Assembly (NCBI GenBank): GCA_002197995.1
Contig: NGZR01000001.1
Span: forward strand, 10,664,001-10,728,000
Length of the DNA stretch: 64,000 bases
Origin: Gaeumannomyces sp. JS-464
Lineage: Eukaryota; Ascomycota; Sordariomycetes; Magnaporthales; Magnaporthaceae
Reading direction: 5' to 3'
Shown: positions 1 through 11,661 of the stretch, in pieces
Position numbering within the stretch: position 1 is the stretch's first letter
Layout of the letters: every line of letters starts with the position of its first letter
Translations under genes and position numbers: made by a program
The notes under the pieces: model-generated
Seen by the model: only the letters and a program-made list of their open reading frames with translations
The model's database searches: none
What the model was told of the DNA's origin: nothing

Positions 1-621
1 CCTCACATGCCCGCCTCCTCGCGCGGCGAGCAGAAGTCCAGGCGGGGTCGAGCCTCTAAAGACGCCTCCTGCACCACCAGCCAGCTGAAGACTTAAAAAG
101 CAAACAACACGCGCAGGTGATACGACGACTTGCCAGAAAGCAAATGATATTTCGACGACGCATGCAGCCAATGCAACCTTCGTCGGAGATGTTGGTTTGC
201 ACTCCAGGGCCTGTGGCCTTTAACGCTGTCCCGCGCCCCGACAGATGCATAATATCGAAGCTGTTGTCACACTACAGGTGCAGGTTTAGCCCAGCTCCAT
301 CAGCTGCGATAGGCCCAGCGGGATTCCCTTTCTGGGACCAGCTGCATGATTTAGACCCCAGACGCAGAGCCAGCTCACCGGTTGGGCCTGCGCCTACACG
401 GTCTAGAACAGTGAGGGGTCCATCACAGCACAGCACTACGGCGCGGCACCGGATTGCGTCGGTGTTCCTTCCAGCGTGGTGCTCTGTCGACCACCTCGGC
501 CCCAAGGGCCCTCCGCGCAGCCCCTGACGCGCCTACGCGCCTGTCGACCCCGACCCAGAGCACACCTCTTGCTTAGCTCTGGTGCAGCAAGCTCTCCGAT
601 CGCCGAGACATCACCGCCAAC
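1..621. other. Upstream flank, no gene recognised
   Basis: Short overlapping open frames occur here on both strands, but none shows a recognisable domain, a plausible intron pattern or family resemblance. The last 200 bp are probably the promoter and 5' leader of the gene starting at 622. I see no repeat or RNA gene. Confidence 0.5.
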
Positions 622-3600
622 ATGGCCATCTTCTCAGGAGGCAAAAGCACGGCCATCAACTCGCCTCGCCACTTGACGCTCCGCCATGCCCGCAAAGTAG
701 CCGAGGCGCAGCGGCGCGAGCTCAACCTGCCCGAGCCGGCCGAGGCCAGGGCTCTGCAGGTGATGAGCCTGCCGAGCTCCTCCAAGACCCTGTCGTTTGC
801 TGTGGCCACCGCCGCGGAGGAAGACGATTCGGATCCGCTTGACAATGTCGAGCTCAAGCCTGGCGAGGAGAAGCTCAACTCGTTCTGGGCGCCTGGCCTG
901 ATTGCGGGACGCGCGCGCCGCATCAGGGTCCGCCAGGAGATCGACGCCAAGAATGGCGTCGGCGACAAGGCGAGGCGAGAAACTGCGGCTGACGGCCGAG
1001 CAAGACTTCTTCGTCGACGCGCCGCAGTTTTCCCTGCCTGATGGCAGCGTGCATTCGGTGCATCCGCCGGCGGGCTACGCGGACGATGCCCGGGTACTAC
1101 CGCACATCGTTCTCACAGACCCCCATCTGCCGTGGGAGCGTGATGGCAGCCCCCTGAGCGAGGGCGAGGGCGATCCGGATCCGCGAAACCGGGTGCCGTG
1201 GCTCGTGCTCGTCTCGTTTGAACAGGACGAGCTTCGGCTGCCCCCAGAGGATCTGGAAGGCATATTCAAGGCCACCAGCGCAGGTGTCATCAAGCCCGTG
1301 AAGCAGTCGCCGACCATGACGGTCAACACGAGCATCGAGGACCTGTGGTCGCTGGGCTCAGGCGATGTGATGTCTCCCGTTACCTCCGACCTCGGTCCAA
1401 AGACCATGAAAGACAGCCGCGGCGACTTTGTCTTCCTCAAGTCGGAGCTCTTCCGTGACCTCTTTTCCAAATTCGGCCCTTCGGGCAAGCGGATCGACTC
1501 TGCGACGCCCGACACGACAGCCTACCGCTTCATGTCGCACGTGCGCAAGATCAACGGCTCTGGCATGGCGCTGGCCGGCGTCGAGGACACGGCCATATTC
1601 TCCATCGTGATCGGCAGTCGTGCCGGCCCGCTCGACAAGACGACGCCAACAGTGGTTTCGACGCACCTGCTCTCGATCGAGGGTGTCGAGGACATGAAGC
1701 TTCCAGTGGCGTCCAAGTACGTGGCCCTGTGCTCGCTGCATAGCTGGAACTACACAGTGCAGCCTCCGCTCATGCTCAACGTACATGAGGGCTTCGTCGA
1801 CCTTGGCCGCAAGCTCGACGTCCTCGGCTCGCCCAAGCGCATACTAGATCATGTGCGTTCTAGCACCAACGCCGCGTCCGCCAGAGTAGCAGCGCGACTG
1901 GCCGACGGCTACTCGATGGTGCGCTACCGGATGCAGACGGGAGAGATCACGGCGGCGCTCTTCCGGGGGCCCTTCACGCCGACGGTTGTCCCACCGCTGC
2001 GCCACCTGAACAAGTGCTCCAACTCGGGAATCGACCTGCAGATCCTGGACAAGGAGATCGGCCTGGTGGACATCTCGTATTCGGTGGCGTGGCAGGTCGG
2101 CCGGACCCTGGCCCTGGGCGACGAGGGCTTCACTGCCGCGCTGGGCCGCGTCCGCACCATGATCCAGGAGCCGGCCATGCGTGAAGCCAAGCGCGAGATC
2201 GTCAACAGCGACGGGGCCAACGTCCTCAGCCGCGAGGAGGTGCTGGCTGACCTGGCCGGCATGGTGGACAACCTCTCCGCGGTCCACCTCGACAGTGACA
2301 ATGGTGACGGCGCCGCGTTCGAGCCTGGAGGACCCAGGGAGCGCTGGTTCCGTCACCGTTTGACCCGCCGCGAGATCCCCAATCTCAGCTACACGTCAGC
2401 GGCGGTCAAGGAGAGGTATCCAGACACGGCTCTCGCCGCAGCGACAGCGCTGGCGGCCAGCACTGACGGCTCCGTCTTCAACGAGACCAACGACCCGGTG
2501 TCGACTGACTGGATGGTGGTGCTGTCGTGGCTGGTTGACCGCATGTATTTGGCAGGGGTGCCGGCGCACTACCTTATATCGGATCCGTCCCACCTCGAGC
2601 CCGAGTCGCCGCGCTTTTTCTACATCGATCCTAACTGGGTCGATGCGCTGCTGGACGGTGCGCTTAGCTTGGGCAACCACCTGGGCTTTGACCAGGACCG
2701 CGTGGCCATCAAAAAGGCGCTGAACCTATACGTCCAGAGCACCAACAGCTCATCTACATATCCTCAGATCCCAACGTATGGCTTCTACCTGCGCTCCGAC
2801 CTCGTCACCATGTTCCCGGACTTGCGCGTCACTACGCTCCCACCGCGGCCGCTCCTGGTGCCAAACGGCCCGCCAGACCGAGCGCCACTCCTCCGGCATG
2901 AGATCGTGACTGACGGCGTCATGATGGGCCTGTTCGACCGGCTGCCAGGCTCGCCCGAGTTCACCAGCCTCGTGTTCACGCAGCCGCCGCACCAGCAGCG
3001 CTTCGCCGCAGGCTTTCTGCTGGAGCAAGGCAAGCTCGGCGTTGAGATTAAGTGGCAGTACACCGTCGACCAAGCGACGCGGGAGACGGACGAGAACCGG
3101 CATGGAACGCTCAAGACTGTCTACTTTGCCCCTGACGCCAGCAGCGACAGCCCCTTTGTGTGGGGATCGGAGCCCGGCAAGACGGACCTGCGGCTACTCC
3201 GGCCCGAGACGTATGCGTGGCTGCAGCTCCACACGCTCCAGTCCATGCCGAAGCAGCCAGCCAAACCCGATGGCACGCCAGGCGATCCGTACTTTTCCGA
3301 CGACGCGCCCACGTCGGCTCTGCTGGCCATGCAGCTCAGCGACCCCAACTACAATCTGACGGTCAACTTTGAGACGCCTGAGGCGAGGGTAGCGCTCATG
3401 GCCTTGTCCATGGGGCCCGACGACGGTGGCGACGCGCCCCGCACGCTGCTCCGGCTGGAGCCGCCAACAATTGAGCGGGTGGAAGAAGACGACGGCGACA
3501 GCAGCGACAACGAGTCGAGCCCTTGGGATGGCTCTGACGACGAGACGGTGTACGAGAGGCACGAGAGCTACGAGGCCCCTAAACACCTCCTCGCTAGCAA

Positions 3601-4318
3601 CGCCCCGCATGTCGGTCTCCTGCCATCTGTCAAGCTGGCCGAGGACGACAGGGTTAAGGCACCGACACAGCAACCACCCATGCTGCCCCTGGCCATGGCC
3701 ATGGCGCCGGCGTCTTTCGCAATTGGACCCGCCGCTTCCGCTGCGTCAGCCAGCAGCCCATCTCCCAGTGTACGAGCAGCCAGCGGCCCTGCCTCGTCCC
3801 CTGTTTTCGACACGGTCATCAACAGCCGCGGCACCAACACCGTCATCCTGCTGCGCACGCCGAACCTGGCCCACGACCTCGTCTTCAGTATCCGGGTGGC
3901 CAGCAACAAAGAGAGCCAGTGGCGGCTGCGCGAGCTGTCGCTCCGGATCGAGCTAGGCGCGCCGGCCGCCACCAAGCAGGACCGCGTCTATCTAATGGAG
4001 CGGTACGACGGGCCCGGCCCCGCCATGCTCAGCAACCTGCGCTTCAACGTGCTGGCATCGAACCCAACCATCAAAGGCATGCGCTACCTGCAGCTGCGTC
4101 TGCTGCCGCGGTCGAGCAAGGGGTGGATCGACATGTCGACCGTGACTGACATGAGCATCCTGCTGTCGCTGGCCAAGCTGAACAACCTTCCCGAGCGGAC
4201 TAGGCAGCTGACTGTCAAGAGCTGGGCCGACTACATCACGGAGCAGGGGGTAATCACGACGGTGGACAACAACGACACGCTGGTCACAGTGGTAGATAGC
4301 AAGTGCAAAGCTGCCTAG
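622..4318 (+). CDS. Large uncharacterised protein (about 1.23 kDa-length residues, one frameshift near 975)
   Basis: Function unknown. The start at 622 (ATG GCC ATC TTC, A at -3) is chosen because its frame is coding-like up to about 970, where the reading moves by one base into the long frame that ends at 4318. The shift lies in AAGGCGAGGCGAG and is either a one-base error or a real mutation. The joined product would be about 1,230 residues, with no signal peptide or membrane segment. Distinctive blocks are RVPWLVLVSFEQDEL (about 1192-1236), SYSVAWQVGRTLALGDEGF (about 2077-2133) and RFFYIDPNWVDALLDGAL (about 2611-2664). From memory these resemble large hypothetical proteins of bacteria and of some fungi; I cannot name a family. 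Residues coded at 3478-3560 form a very acidic Ser/Asp/Glu tract, followed by an Ala/Ser/Pro linker and a folded-looking C-terminal domain. It converges on the membrane protein at 4339-6294. Confidence 0.75.
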
Positions 4319-4338
4319 ACTTGTAATACACGCCACGT

Positions 4339-6294
4339 TTAAGCCTCCAACTCCCGGCCAAGATGCCCTTGACACCCTGACTTCTCGCACTCCCTGACGG
4401 AGAACTTGGTGTGATCATCCGCGCGAGGAAAACGGTCCTCGCAGCTCCACTTTTCATCCAGCTGGTGCGACGGTTCGAAAATGATCCGGAACAGCTGGAT
4501 CGCCGTCATGGCCTTGAACTGGATCAAATTCTTGCTGCGCCGAAGCTTGGAGGCGCCCACGCTGATTAAAGTCTCCACGAGTAGCAGAAACACCAAGATG
4601 GACCCCAGCGTTATCAGGCCAGTCAAGGAAAAAGTCTGAACATCCGGGCTCGTGATGACAAAGTCGCCGGCCCCTTGGGCTGCCTGGCCGCTGGCGTCTT
4701 GGAGCATGTTCGGCCAGCCTGCGTTGGACGCGTACATGGTGGTGTCGACAAAAACGCTTTTGGTCGCCACGAAGCTGCCCAGAATCAGCCGCTCCATGTC
4801 GTTGGAGATGCTGGATGCGCCCGCGTCGATGACTCCGTTGGGGCTCGTGGTCCGCGATCTCAGTGCCGAATCCCCACTGGCGTTGCCCAGCTTGACGATG
4901 AGCGGAACAGACAGGGCGGCCTCGAGGACCTTGAGCAAAACCTGTTCAATCTGGATTCCCGGCAGCCGTTTGAGATCAAAAACAGAGTTAACCGTCTGAT
5001 CACCGTAGGTCCACGTATCCTTTTGCCAGCAGGAAAGGACGGGCCTTTTGCGCTTAATCCAGAAGCTGGCCTGGTAAGGCGCCTTGGGGGCGGCGCCTCG
5101 CGGTTCCGTCGCATACCATGGGTTTGAGCCCATGGAAATGCTTGCTCGATGTGCCGACCAGATGACTACAGCGAATGACATGTTTCCAGTTCGCACATAT
5201 TGGGGGCCTGCGTCTGAAGGAATCAGGAAGCTAGCCTTGGGGGCATCGGCGATGCTGGTGTTGTCAATAGGAACGGAAAAGTTGACCTTGTTGTCCCACA
5301 GCGAGTAAAAGTCGGCGGCGGGCCGTTCCTCGAGCAACCAGCCGTATTCTGTCGTGCAAGAACCGTTGACTCGGAGCTTGATAATCGACCCTCGCTGAAG
5401 CCCAAAGTCGAGCCCGGAGACGTTGTAGCTGTATGTCACCTGGTGCATGGGCTCGCTGTTGTTCCATGGCTTGAGCGTGGTGGTCGACATCCGTATCCTG
5501 GGTCGGATCGTGGCCCCAGCGGCCTCCACGCTGCCCAGGGCGCGCATGACAGCAGGGGCCTTGAGGCCAAAGTTCCGGAGGTTGCCAGCAGGATCGACAT
5601 CGCCCTCAGATGGCACTGGGTAGTAGACCGCGTCCGGATCCGCTGGAGCGACAGCGCCGAGCACCACGAGGCCAGGCACCACGATCCCCATTGCCTTGTC
5701 CACGCCGAACACGGTCAGGGCTATAAGGGTGAGGAGCAGACCATACGCGCAGTCCCTCTTCCACGAGCTAGGCTTTAATGGGTACTTGTTCGGGTCGAGC
5801 TCGGATGCCTGCGGCTTTGGCTGTTGGGACGCTGACTCTGGAGAATCGGACTCTTTGGTTGACGGCAAAGCTGTTTCGTCGGATGTTGCATTCTTCTCAT
5901 CGGGGACCGGTGGTTGAGCTGAGACTTCTCCCTCCGGCTTGCCGGCTGGGACGCTGGGTGCTTGTCGTTGCTCTTTGGGTGGGGAGAAGTAATGCCATGT
6001 GTAGGCCGTCATCTCCATGAAGGCGGAGAAGGGATCGTTGCTGTTCCAAAGAGTAATAAGGGCGGCATATCTGCGCCGAAAGGGTTTATCTTGAAACAAA
6101 ACAGTGAAAAAGATAAAAATGTTCCAGAGGAGCGTGAAGATCAATCCCATGGCGACTGCGATCGCCGACGACACCAAAACACCCTCCTTGGCGCTGAACG
6201 CGATGGCCCATCTCTCGCCATCTGGGGTGGGCATGTGGAAAGGGGTGAGCAGCATGAACGAGTGCTTAGTGGGCGGGACGTTGAGGTCCGACAT
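4339..6294 (-). CDS. Uncharacterised glycosylated membrane protein, 651 aa
   Basis: Intact single-exon frame. The start is taken at 6294 (MSDLNVPPTK) because the 129 residues further upstream are low-complexity and non-protein-like. Membrane segments are predicted by eye at about residues 38-67 (two-thirds aromatic/aliphatic, ending FIFFTVLF), 183-199 and 201-217, with a last one at about 556-578. Residues 105-175 are a charged Pro/Ser/Glu linker. Between about 220 and 555 lies a large domain with at least six Asn-x-Ser/Thr sequons (NNS, NVS, NGS, NFS, NTS, NMS), which argues that it faces the lumen or cell exterior. The C-terminal 70 residues are cytosolic and contain several Cys. I recognise no family. 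Its stop codon is 20 bp from that of the convergent gene at 622-4318, so the 3' UTRs must overlap. Confidence 0.8.
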   Translation of the reverse strand: MSDLNVPPTKHSFMLLTPFHMPTPDGERWAIAFSAKEGVLVSSAIAVAMGLIFTLLWNIFIFFTVLFQDKPFRRRYAALITLWNSNDPFSAFMEMTAYTWHYFSPPKEQRQAPSVPAGKPEGEVSAQPPVPDEKNATSDETALPSTKESDSPESASQQPKPQASELDPNKYPLKPSSWKRDCAYGLLLTLIALTVFGVDKAMGIVVPGLVVLGAVAPADPDAVYYPVPSEGDVDPAGNLRNFGLKAPAVMRALGSVEAAGATIRPRIRMSTTTLKPWNNSEPMHQVTYSYNVSGLDFGLQRGSIIKLRVNGSCTTEYGWLLEERPAADFYSLWDNKVNFSVPIDNTSIADAPKASFLIPSDAGPQYVRTGNMSFAVVIWSAHRASISMGSNPWYATEPRGAAPKAPYQASFWIKRKRPVLSCWQKDTWTYGDQTVNSVFDLKRLPGIQIEQVLLKVLEAALSVPLIVKLGNASGDSALRSRTTSPNGVIDAGASSISNDMERLILGSFVATKSVFVDTTMYASNAGWPNMLQDASGQAAQGAGDFVITSPDVQTFSLTGLITLGSILVFLLLVETLISVGASKLRRSKNLIQFKAMTAIQLFRIIFEPSHQLDEKWSCEDRFPRADDHTKFSVRECEKSGCQGHLGRELEA

Positions 6295-7702
6295 TTTGAC
6301 AAGCCGGCAGCAGGAATTTCTGGCTGCTGTTGCGTTTGGCCGGACACCAGGTTTGGCGCCGCGCCGAGCCTGCCGGCTTTTACGCCTTATATGCCCGTGA
6401 TTGCCTCGACGATGGGAAGGCTCCACGCACGCAAAAAAAGACCCAAATTCGCCACTTTGAACGGTGGGTGGTGTTGGGATGCCACATGGGTGCTGTGGCG
6501 TTTTGGGCCTTGTTCTGGCCTCCCCTTCTGCGCCCAATCCTTGGTGGGCGCCTCGGGCGGAACGCACAAAGTCCCAGCCCATGGTGTCCTCCAACTTCCA
6601 ATAACAGCCGGCAGTTATCGGCAGCTTGGAGACGAGATGCAGGCTGTGACTGGAATCCTGTCTAGTTGGCGGGGATTCCATTCTGGCCGAGATGGATGTT
6701 GGTTTTCCGGAACTCTGAGTCGTCGAGACTACGCAAGCCCAAGACTAGCTCCTAGCCTATGAAGCATTCCTTTCAGGACGGGGCGGCGGGTTGCAGGCGC
6801 CACCGAAGCACCTAGTTCCATCCTCGCGTTGCCCGGCTTTAGTCCGCCCAGTAGCAGCCCAGGAGACGTGGTCACGATGAAGTGGAAACACCAATGGACT
6901 TGTCGCTATCGTAAACAGTCACAGCGGGGATTTCGGGCTTGTTTCTTTCCCTATCTAGCCTCGCAGGATAGCGGCAAGCCACAATATGCGCCATGGCCCA
7001 TCGGGCCGAAATATACATAATATCAAGCCCTTAAGCACAATCGCTGCTCGCTGAGCTCGTTGGGCTTCTAAAGTCGGCGACGAAAAGAAGCGATTGCAGC
7101 GCTGATCAGCGTTATCAACTGTACGGTGAAAGTCTTTTTCGGTGTTCCGGCTACGCAACTCCGCAATACAAACTCAGCGCCGGATGTCCACCACCCACCG
7201 TCCGGAGGACGTGGCGGGGTATGCCGCCACACTTGACGAACTGGGACAATTCGTGACACATGTGCACATTTCAACGAATAGAGGGACCTCGAAGAGCCGC
7301 ATATCTGCAGCTAGTCGCGCCAAGCACATTGGGATAGCTTCAGCTCGGGCTATCAGCAGTGGACCCCTCTTTGCCCGGTGACGTGGTAAGAGCCTCATTG
7401 AGAAAGCGGTCTGGTCTGCTAGAGTGTGTCTAGGCCACATCGGGCGAGCTGCCGTGGGGGCAGGCCGGCTGCGCCTCGGCATCCGGGGATGGGCTTCCCA
7501 CGCCGATATTTTCTCCCACCACAATTTGATACCGGGCAGTGGCTTCATATTTAATCCAGCGCCCCTCGCGCACGTGCGTGTGCATCAGGAGACGGGACTG
7601 GAGAGCAAGCATTAGGGCAGCATTGGTTTTGGTGTTGTAAATTATAAAAGCAGCAAAAAATCGTTTTCCCTGCCGTCCTTACCCTTGTACCTTTTTGCCA
7701 AC
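6295..7702. other. Intergenic, no gene recognised
   Basis: This 1.4 kb holds the promoter of the membrane-protein gene on its left and that of the fasciclin gene on its right. The open frames at 6829-7020, 7142-7381 and 7174-7548 have no recognisable domain and overlap each other on opposite strands. I see no repeat or RNA gene. Confidence 0.5.
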
Positions 7703-8822
7703 ATGAACACACATCCTAACCTTGGTCGCTTCCTGCGCCCTGGCCATCGCGCAGTCAGACTCGCTAGAGCAGGTGCTCAATGAAGGCGGGCTTACTGAAT
7801 ACGCCAACCTGCTCCAAAGCACAAACTCACCTGTATTAAAACCTCGGGTACCAATCTCTCATCTACGCCACCATAAACGCCGCGTTCGACGACAACAACT
7901 CCACCATCAAGCGCCGTGATGACGCAGATGACGCCGCAGCCACCGCGGCAATCCAGACGTCCAACAGCGAAGCACCAAGCAAGCACAAAAAAACGGGACA
8001 CCAGCGGTCTCGGATTGCGGTCCTGGGGTCTCGCGGGTGTCGTGGTCAGCGACCCACGGTGGGTGAACCTCGGCCCAGGACGCAACCAGACCATTGTCGA
8101 GAAGCAGCTGTCCTCGTCGTCAGGGCCCGTTGTTATCGCCGGCTTCGGAGACGGCTATCAGGGTGACGGGCGCCGACCTTCGTTTCGACCGCGGAAGTGG
8201 TTCGGCCCATCGCAGAGTACGTCTTATACATCGTGCTGTGCGCGCTTCTATCGGGACTGACAAGGAACTAGCTTCTTCAAACTGCCGGGACCGTGTCGGA
8301 GACCCTCCCGTTTGTGGGTGCCGAGAAGTTCAAGGCAGCTCTGCAAAAGGCAGGAATTCTCCCTGGCCTTGACAACACGACCGCCATCACCGTGCTGGCC
8401 CCGAGCGACAGCGCTTTTGGTAAAGCCGGCAACGTGACTGCTGCTCAGCTGAAGCGGCACATCATCGTGGGCCGTGTGGTTTACAGCACGCAGTTCCGCG
8501 ATGGCCAGGTCCTGCCTACGCTGGGCGGAAGGTCTGTGACTGTCTCGGTGCAGGGCGGCATCATCAGCGTCGGCGGGGCGCGGATCGTGGCGAGCGATGC
8601 CATTATCAAGAACGGTGTTATTCACACCATTGACATGGTACGTGAACTCAAATCTGCCTCGGATAGGGGAGAGCTGACGCGATCCTGGAGCAGGTCCTGA
8701 ATCCCCCGACACCCACCACCCCGGTGCCGTCGACTGTGCCGACTGCAGCCGGCGCCATGGTGAGGCCGGCGTGGCAGCTGGTCACGGCTCTCGGCCTCGC
8801 GGCCATTGTCGGACAAATTTAG
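7703..8822 (+). pseudogene. Fasciclin (FAS1)-domain GPI-anchored protein, frameshifted
   Basis: FAS1 proteins are secreted or cell-surface adhesion proteins. After the ATG at 7703 comes a signal-peptide-like stretch (LVASCALAIAQ) that is out of frame with the ATG. FAS1 repeat 1 starts with DSLEQVLNEGGLTEYANLL, then IYATINAAFDD in another frame, VNLGPGRNQTIVE and VTGADLRFDRG. FAS1 repeat 2 is well preserved from about 8293: GAEKFKAALQKAGILPGL, ITVLAPSDSAFG, LKRHIIVGRVVYS and NGVIHTIDM. A 56-bp intron (8638-8693, GTACGT...CAG) restores HTIDMVLNPPTPTTP. The C-terminus, WQLVTALGLAAIVGQI, is a hydrophobic GPI-anchor tail and ends at TAG 8820-8822. Another intron probably starts at about 8217. At least four frame changes separate these blocks. 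The domain order is certain; whether the breaks are biological or assembly errors is open. Confidence 0.8.
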
Positions 8823-9096
8823 TAACAGAAGCAGATATCTGTGGCGGCTTGGGAGCGGAGAGCAGTGTAGGAGTTCTTAATTCCGGTACAGTGGGCGAGG
8901 GATTCGAGATGGACCTAATTTTGGCGGTTTGGATGCGTTTAATGGTTTCCTTTCCACTGTCCTTTACGACTTTACGATCTAATATCACTTTTTCGACGCC
9001 GAGTCCTGTTACTTGCCTTTGCTGTGCGGTCCTCGTCCATTCGATATGTGTGTGCAAAGCGCAGAGCCGTGACGCCACCACGCCACTTGGGCGCGC
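8823..9096. other. Short convergent intergenic spacer
   Basis: Shared 3' flank of the fasciclin gene and the convergent GMC oxidoreductase relic. No gene, repeat or RNA recognised. Confidence 0.4.
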
Positions 9097-10685
9097 TCAC
9101 TCGTCGATCTCGTCGTCTGCCACGGTTCGCCACTTGGCCGCCCCGTCCGCGACTGGCAATAGGGCTGTGGCTTGTCGTTTCCTGAGCTCAGACTCCTCCA
9201 ACCCGGTCGGTGGCAGGCCTACGCCCGGGCCACCCGCTGGGCGGTGGGGTGCGGCAGCCGGTGGTGGTTGACGCCAGGCGCGACGATGAGCGGACATGGG
9301 TGCGGGTAGCCGGAGCCGGCGAGCTCGTGTGCTGTGCGCATGGCAGACCAGTCTCGCGGATTGGAAAGAGAGGGATACTTGACGCGCGGGTGGGCAGTCG
9401 GGTCGGCCGAGTACAGCGTCACGGCGCCCGACGAGAAGGACTGCACCAGCGCCGTGTGCAGCGACGGCAGCGTGGGCCTGGCACGGCGACATGGGCGCTG
9501 TTGATTGGGTTGACCATGGCCTCGACATCGGGCAGGTTGCGTGCCAAGCTCGCGTGCATGGTCGTTTTGCCGACTGCGTCTTTGCTCATGGTTCACCGGG
9601 ATGCCATGCTTCTCGAGCTGCGCCCTGGGCCCGATGCCGCTGAGGAGAAGTAGCTGCGGCGATTTGAGAGCACCGTTGCACACAATAACTTCCCTCCGGG
9701 CCTTGACGTAGAAGTTCTTTCTGCCGTTGCCGTCGGCTGGCCGAAAGTGCCAGCCTTTGACTGTCTCGCCGCGGCGTCGAGCTCCAGCCTGGAGGAATGA
9801 CGCTGGTGCAGACGGTGAGGCGGTCCTGGCGGGCCAGCGCAAGTCGGAGTTGAGGAACCCGTGGTATGCTGTGCACCGCCTTTTGGACTCGTCGACGGCA
9901 ATGTCGAGATGGAAGAACCCCTGACCCGGGCCGTTGGGGTCGTTGAGGAAGCCCCAGTTTGCGATACACTTTAGGGAAGCTATTTCTGTTACGTAGTAGC
10001 TACGCTCCCTACACAGATTGCCCGTGGCGCTGGAGGAGAGGGGCGGTTCGTACAAGCCCGTGTGGTCGAAGCCAGGGGTGGCCTGGGTGACAGCAATTGT
10101 CCCCTCGTATCCGCGGTATGGCTTTCCCGGTGCTGCGACCGCTCGCTCCTCCTGCGGCGCCACACGGCCCCACGCCCAGTCGCGCAGGCCAAAGTCCTCT
10201 GCCCATTCGTCGTAGGCGCCTTTGAAACTACGGGTGACGAGCAGAGCGTTGAGGCGCGGGTTGCCGCCGATGGCGTCGGCGCTCAACAGGCACATGCGTC
10301 TACCATTTTTTGCGGCACCCACAGGCTCCGACAAGCGGTCACGCACCTGCAGCGGCTTGTCGAAGACGTTTTGCGACAAGAGCGGCGCGCGTGACATGCA
10401 CACATCCTGGACTCGACCCTTCTCCAGCTCCAGCACAGACGGAGGCCGGCTCGTTCCTGCGAACTCGGTTAGGCGGGATGCAATGACACAGCCTGCGGTG
10501 CCGCCACCGACGATGATGTAGTCGAACGCCTGGCTATCGACGTCTGGCGGTGCGCTCGGGGCAGGGCGCTGAAAATGACCAGGGCATTGTAGGCATGTCT
10601 CTGGGCATCTTGCGACGTCGGGAATTTGTCGACAGCACAAAGGACTACAGCAGCGGAGGGCGGCTTTATAAGCGACCTCACCCAA
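9097..10685 (-). pseudogene. GMC-family FAD oxidoreductase, decayed
   Basis: GMC enzymes oxidise alcohols or sugars with FAD. The N-terminal Rossmann dinucleotide site DYIIVGGGTAGCVIASRL is intact (about 10480-10535). It is followed by a substrate-side block NALLVTRSFKGAYDEWAE, the second GMC signature GALKSPQLLLLSGIGP (about 9635-9690) and a C-terminal segment HPRVKYPSLSNPRDWSAMRTA. One long frame covers 9219-10685, but two inner stretches (around 9780-9810 and 9480-9580) read correctly only in a neighbouring frame, so pairs of compensating indels are present. The C-terminal catalytic segment with the usual His-Pro-x-Gly-Thr block is not found. A trace, AKWRTVADDEIDEWAR, survives near 9100-9150 and then the similarity stops. 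No convincing start or signal peptide is visible. Likely inactive. Confidence 0.75.
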
Positions 10686-11661
10686 CAGTAGCCTAGCCGG
10701 GAAGGTAGGATTTTAACATCTCCCGCTCGCATAAATATCGGCCATGATGAGGCTATCGCGTGAGCAAAATGCCAGCATTCTGGGGCTACTGGCTCATCTC
10801 GCAGGCACCAAGACAGCACGGGCTTTACAGGGAGTTTAGGCCCGCATCAGGAGCAGGTCACGTCTAAACAGGGGCCGAGCTGACTGGCAACAGCTGACAC
10901 AGCCGCTGACGGCTGGGGGCGAGAGTACGACGAATACGGGATACAACCACCCCAGTAAAGTTGAGCGAATGCGAGGTTGACATGTGGCTCGACCCTGAAT
11001 CCAGCCGAGGACATGATCCGGGCGAGGAACTTGGCGCGATGCTAAACCTAAGAAGCACGGCGATACCTCCACGGACGATTCGGATCGGGACGCTGGTTGC
11101 CCGACGACCAACTCCGTGTCTGTGCTGGCTCGCTCGCTCGCTAGGATTTCTCAGCGCCGTGCCCGCGTTCTAGCCCAAGTTTAAACCAATGGCCGATGGC
11201 CGATGCCGTGACGTGTAATGGCTGTGTTCCGTCTGATCTCTTGTGCCGTCGTCTGATGCCCGTCGTTTCACTGGGCTTTGCCGTTGGGAGGCCTCGGTCC
11301 GCCGTCTCGACAAAACATAGTTCAAGGGGCGAGCCGAGTATGCGCTCGCATCCTCGTATTAACCCAACATGGCATCTCATGTCTTTTGGCGTTTTGGATC
11401 TAGCCACGCGCTTCGAATCTGGAAGCCAGCAAGCCTGGGTGATTGGCCGGCCGATCGTTTTCAGGGTCATCGCGCCTCACCTCGGATCCGCGGGACGGCG
11501 ACAGCGTCTCGGGGAAGGTTTCCTAGCAGCAGATATAACCTTTGGCATGCGCCCTCCAGAGCAAGCGTAGACAACCAACGTTCTTCCTCGCTGCTGCGCA
11601 TTGACGGACCTGCACCACCCACGCTGTTTGCCCAAAGCATCATTTCGTCCCAGGGAACAGG
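10686..11661. other. Divergent intergenic region between GMC relic and P450
   Basis: About 1 kb between two divergently transcribed oxidoreductase genes, so it would hold both promoters. The open frames at 10836-11111, 11141-11470 and 11196-11570 show no family resemblance. I can assign no regulator site. Confidence 0.45.

Noticed and set aside
902..1000. ATG at 902 as the start of the long gene
   Set aside because: The first residues there (Arg/Ala/Ser-rich) are an out-of-frame reading of the better coding frame that starts at 622.
4652..6762. Several plus-strand frames of 80-270 codons
   Set aside because: They are antisense shadows of the 651-residue membrane protein and show no domain.
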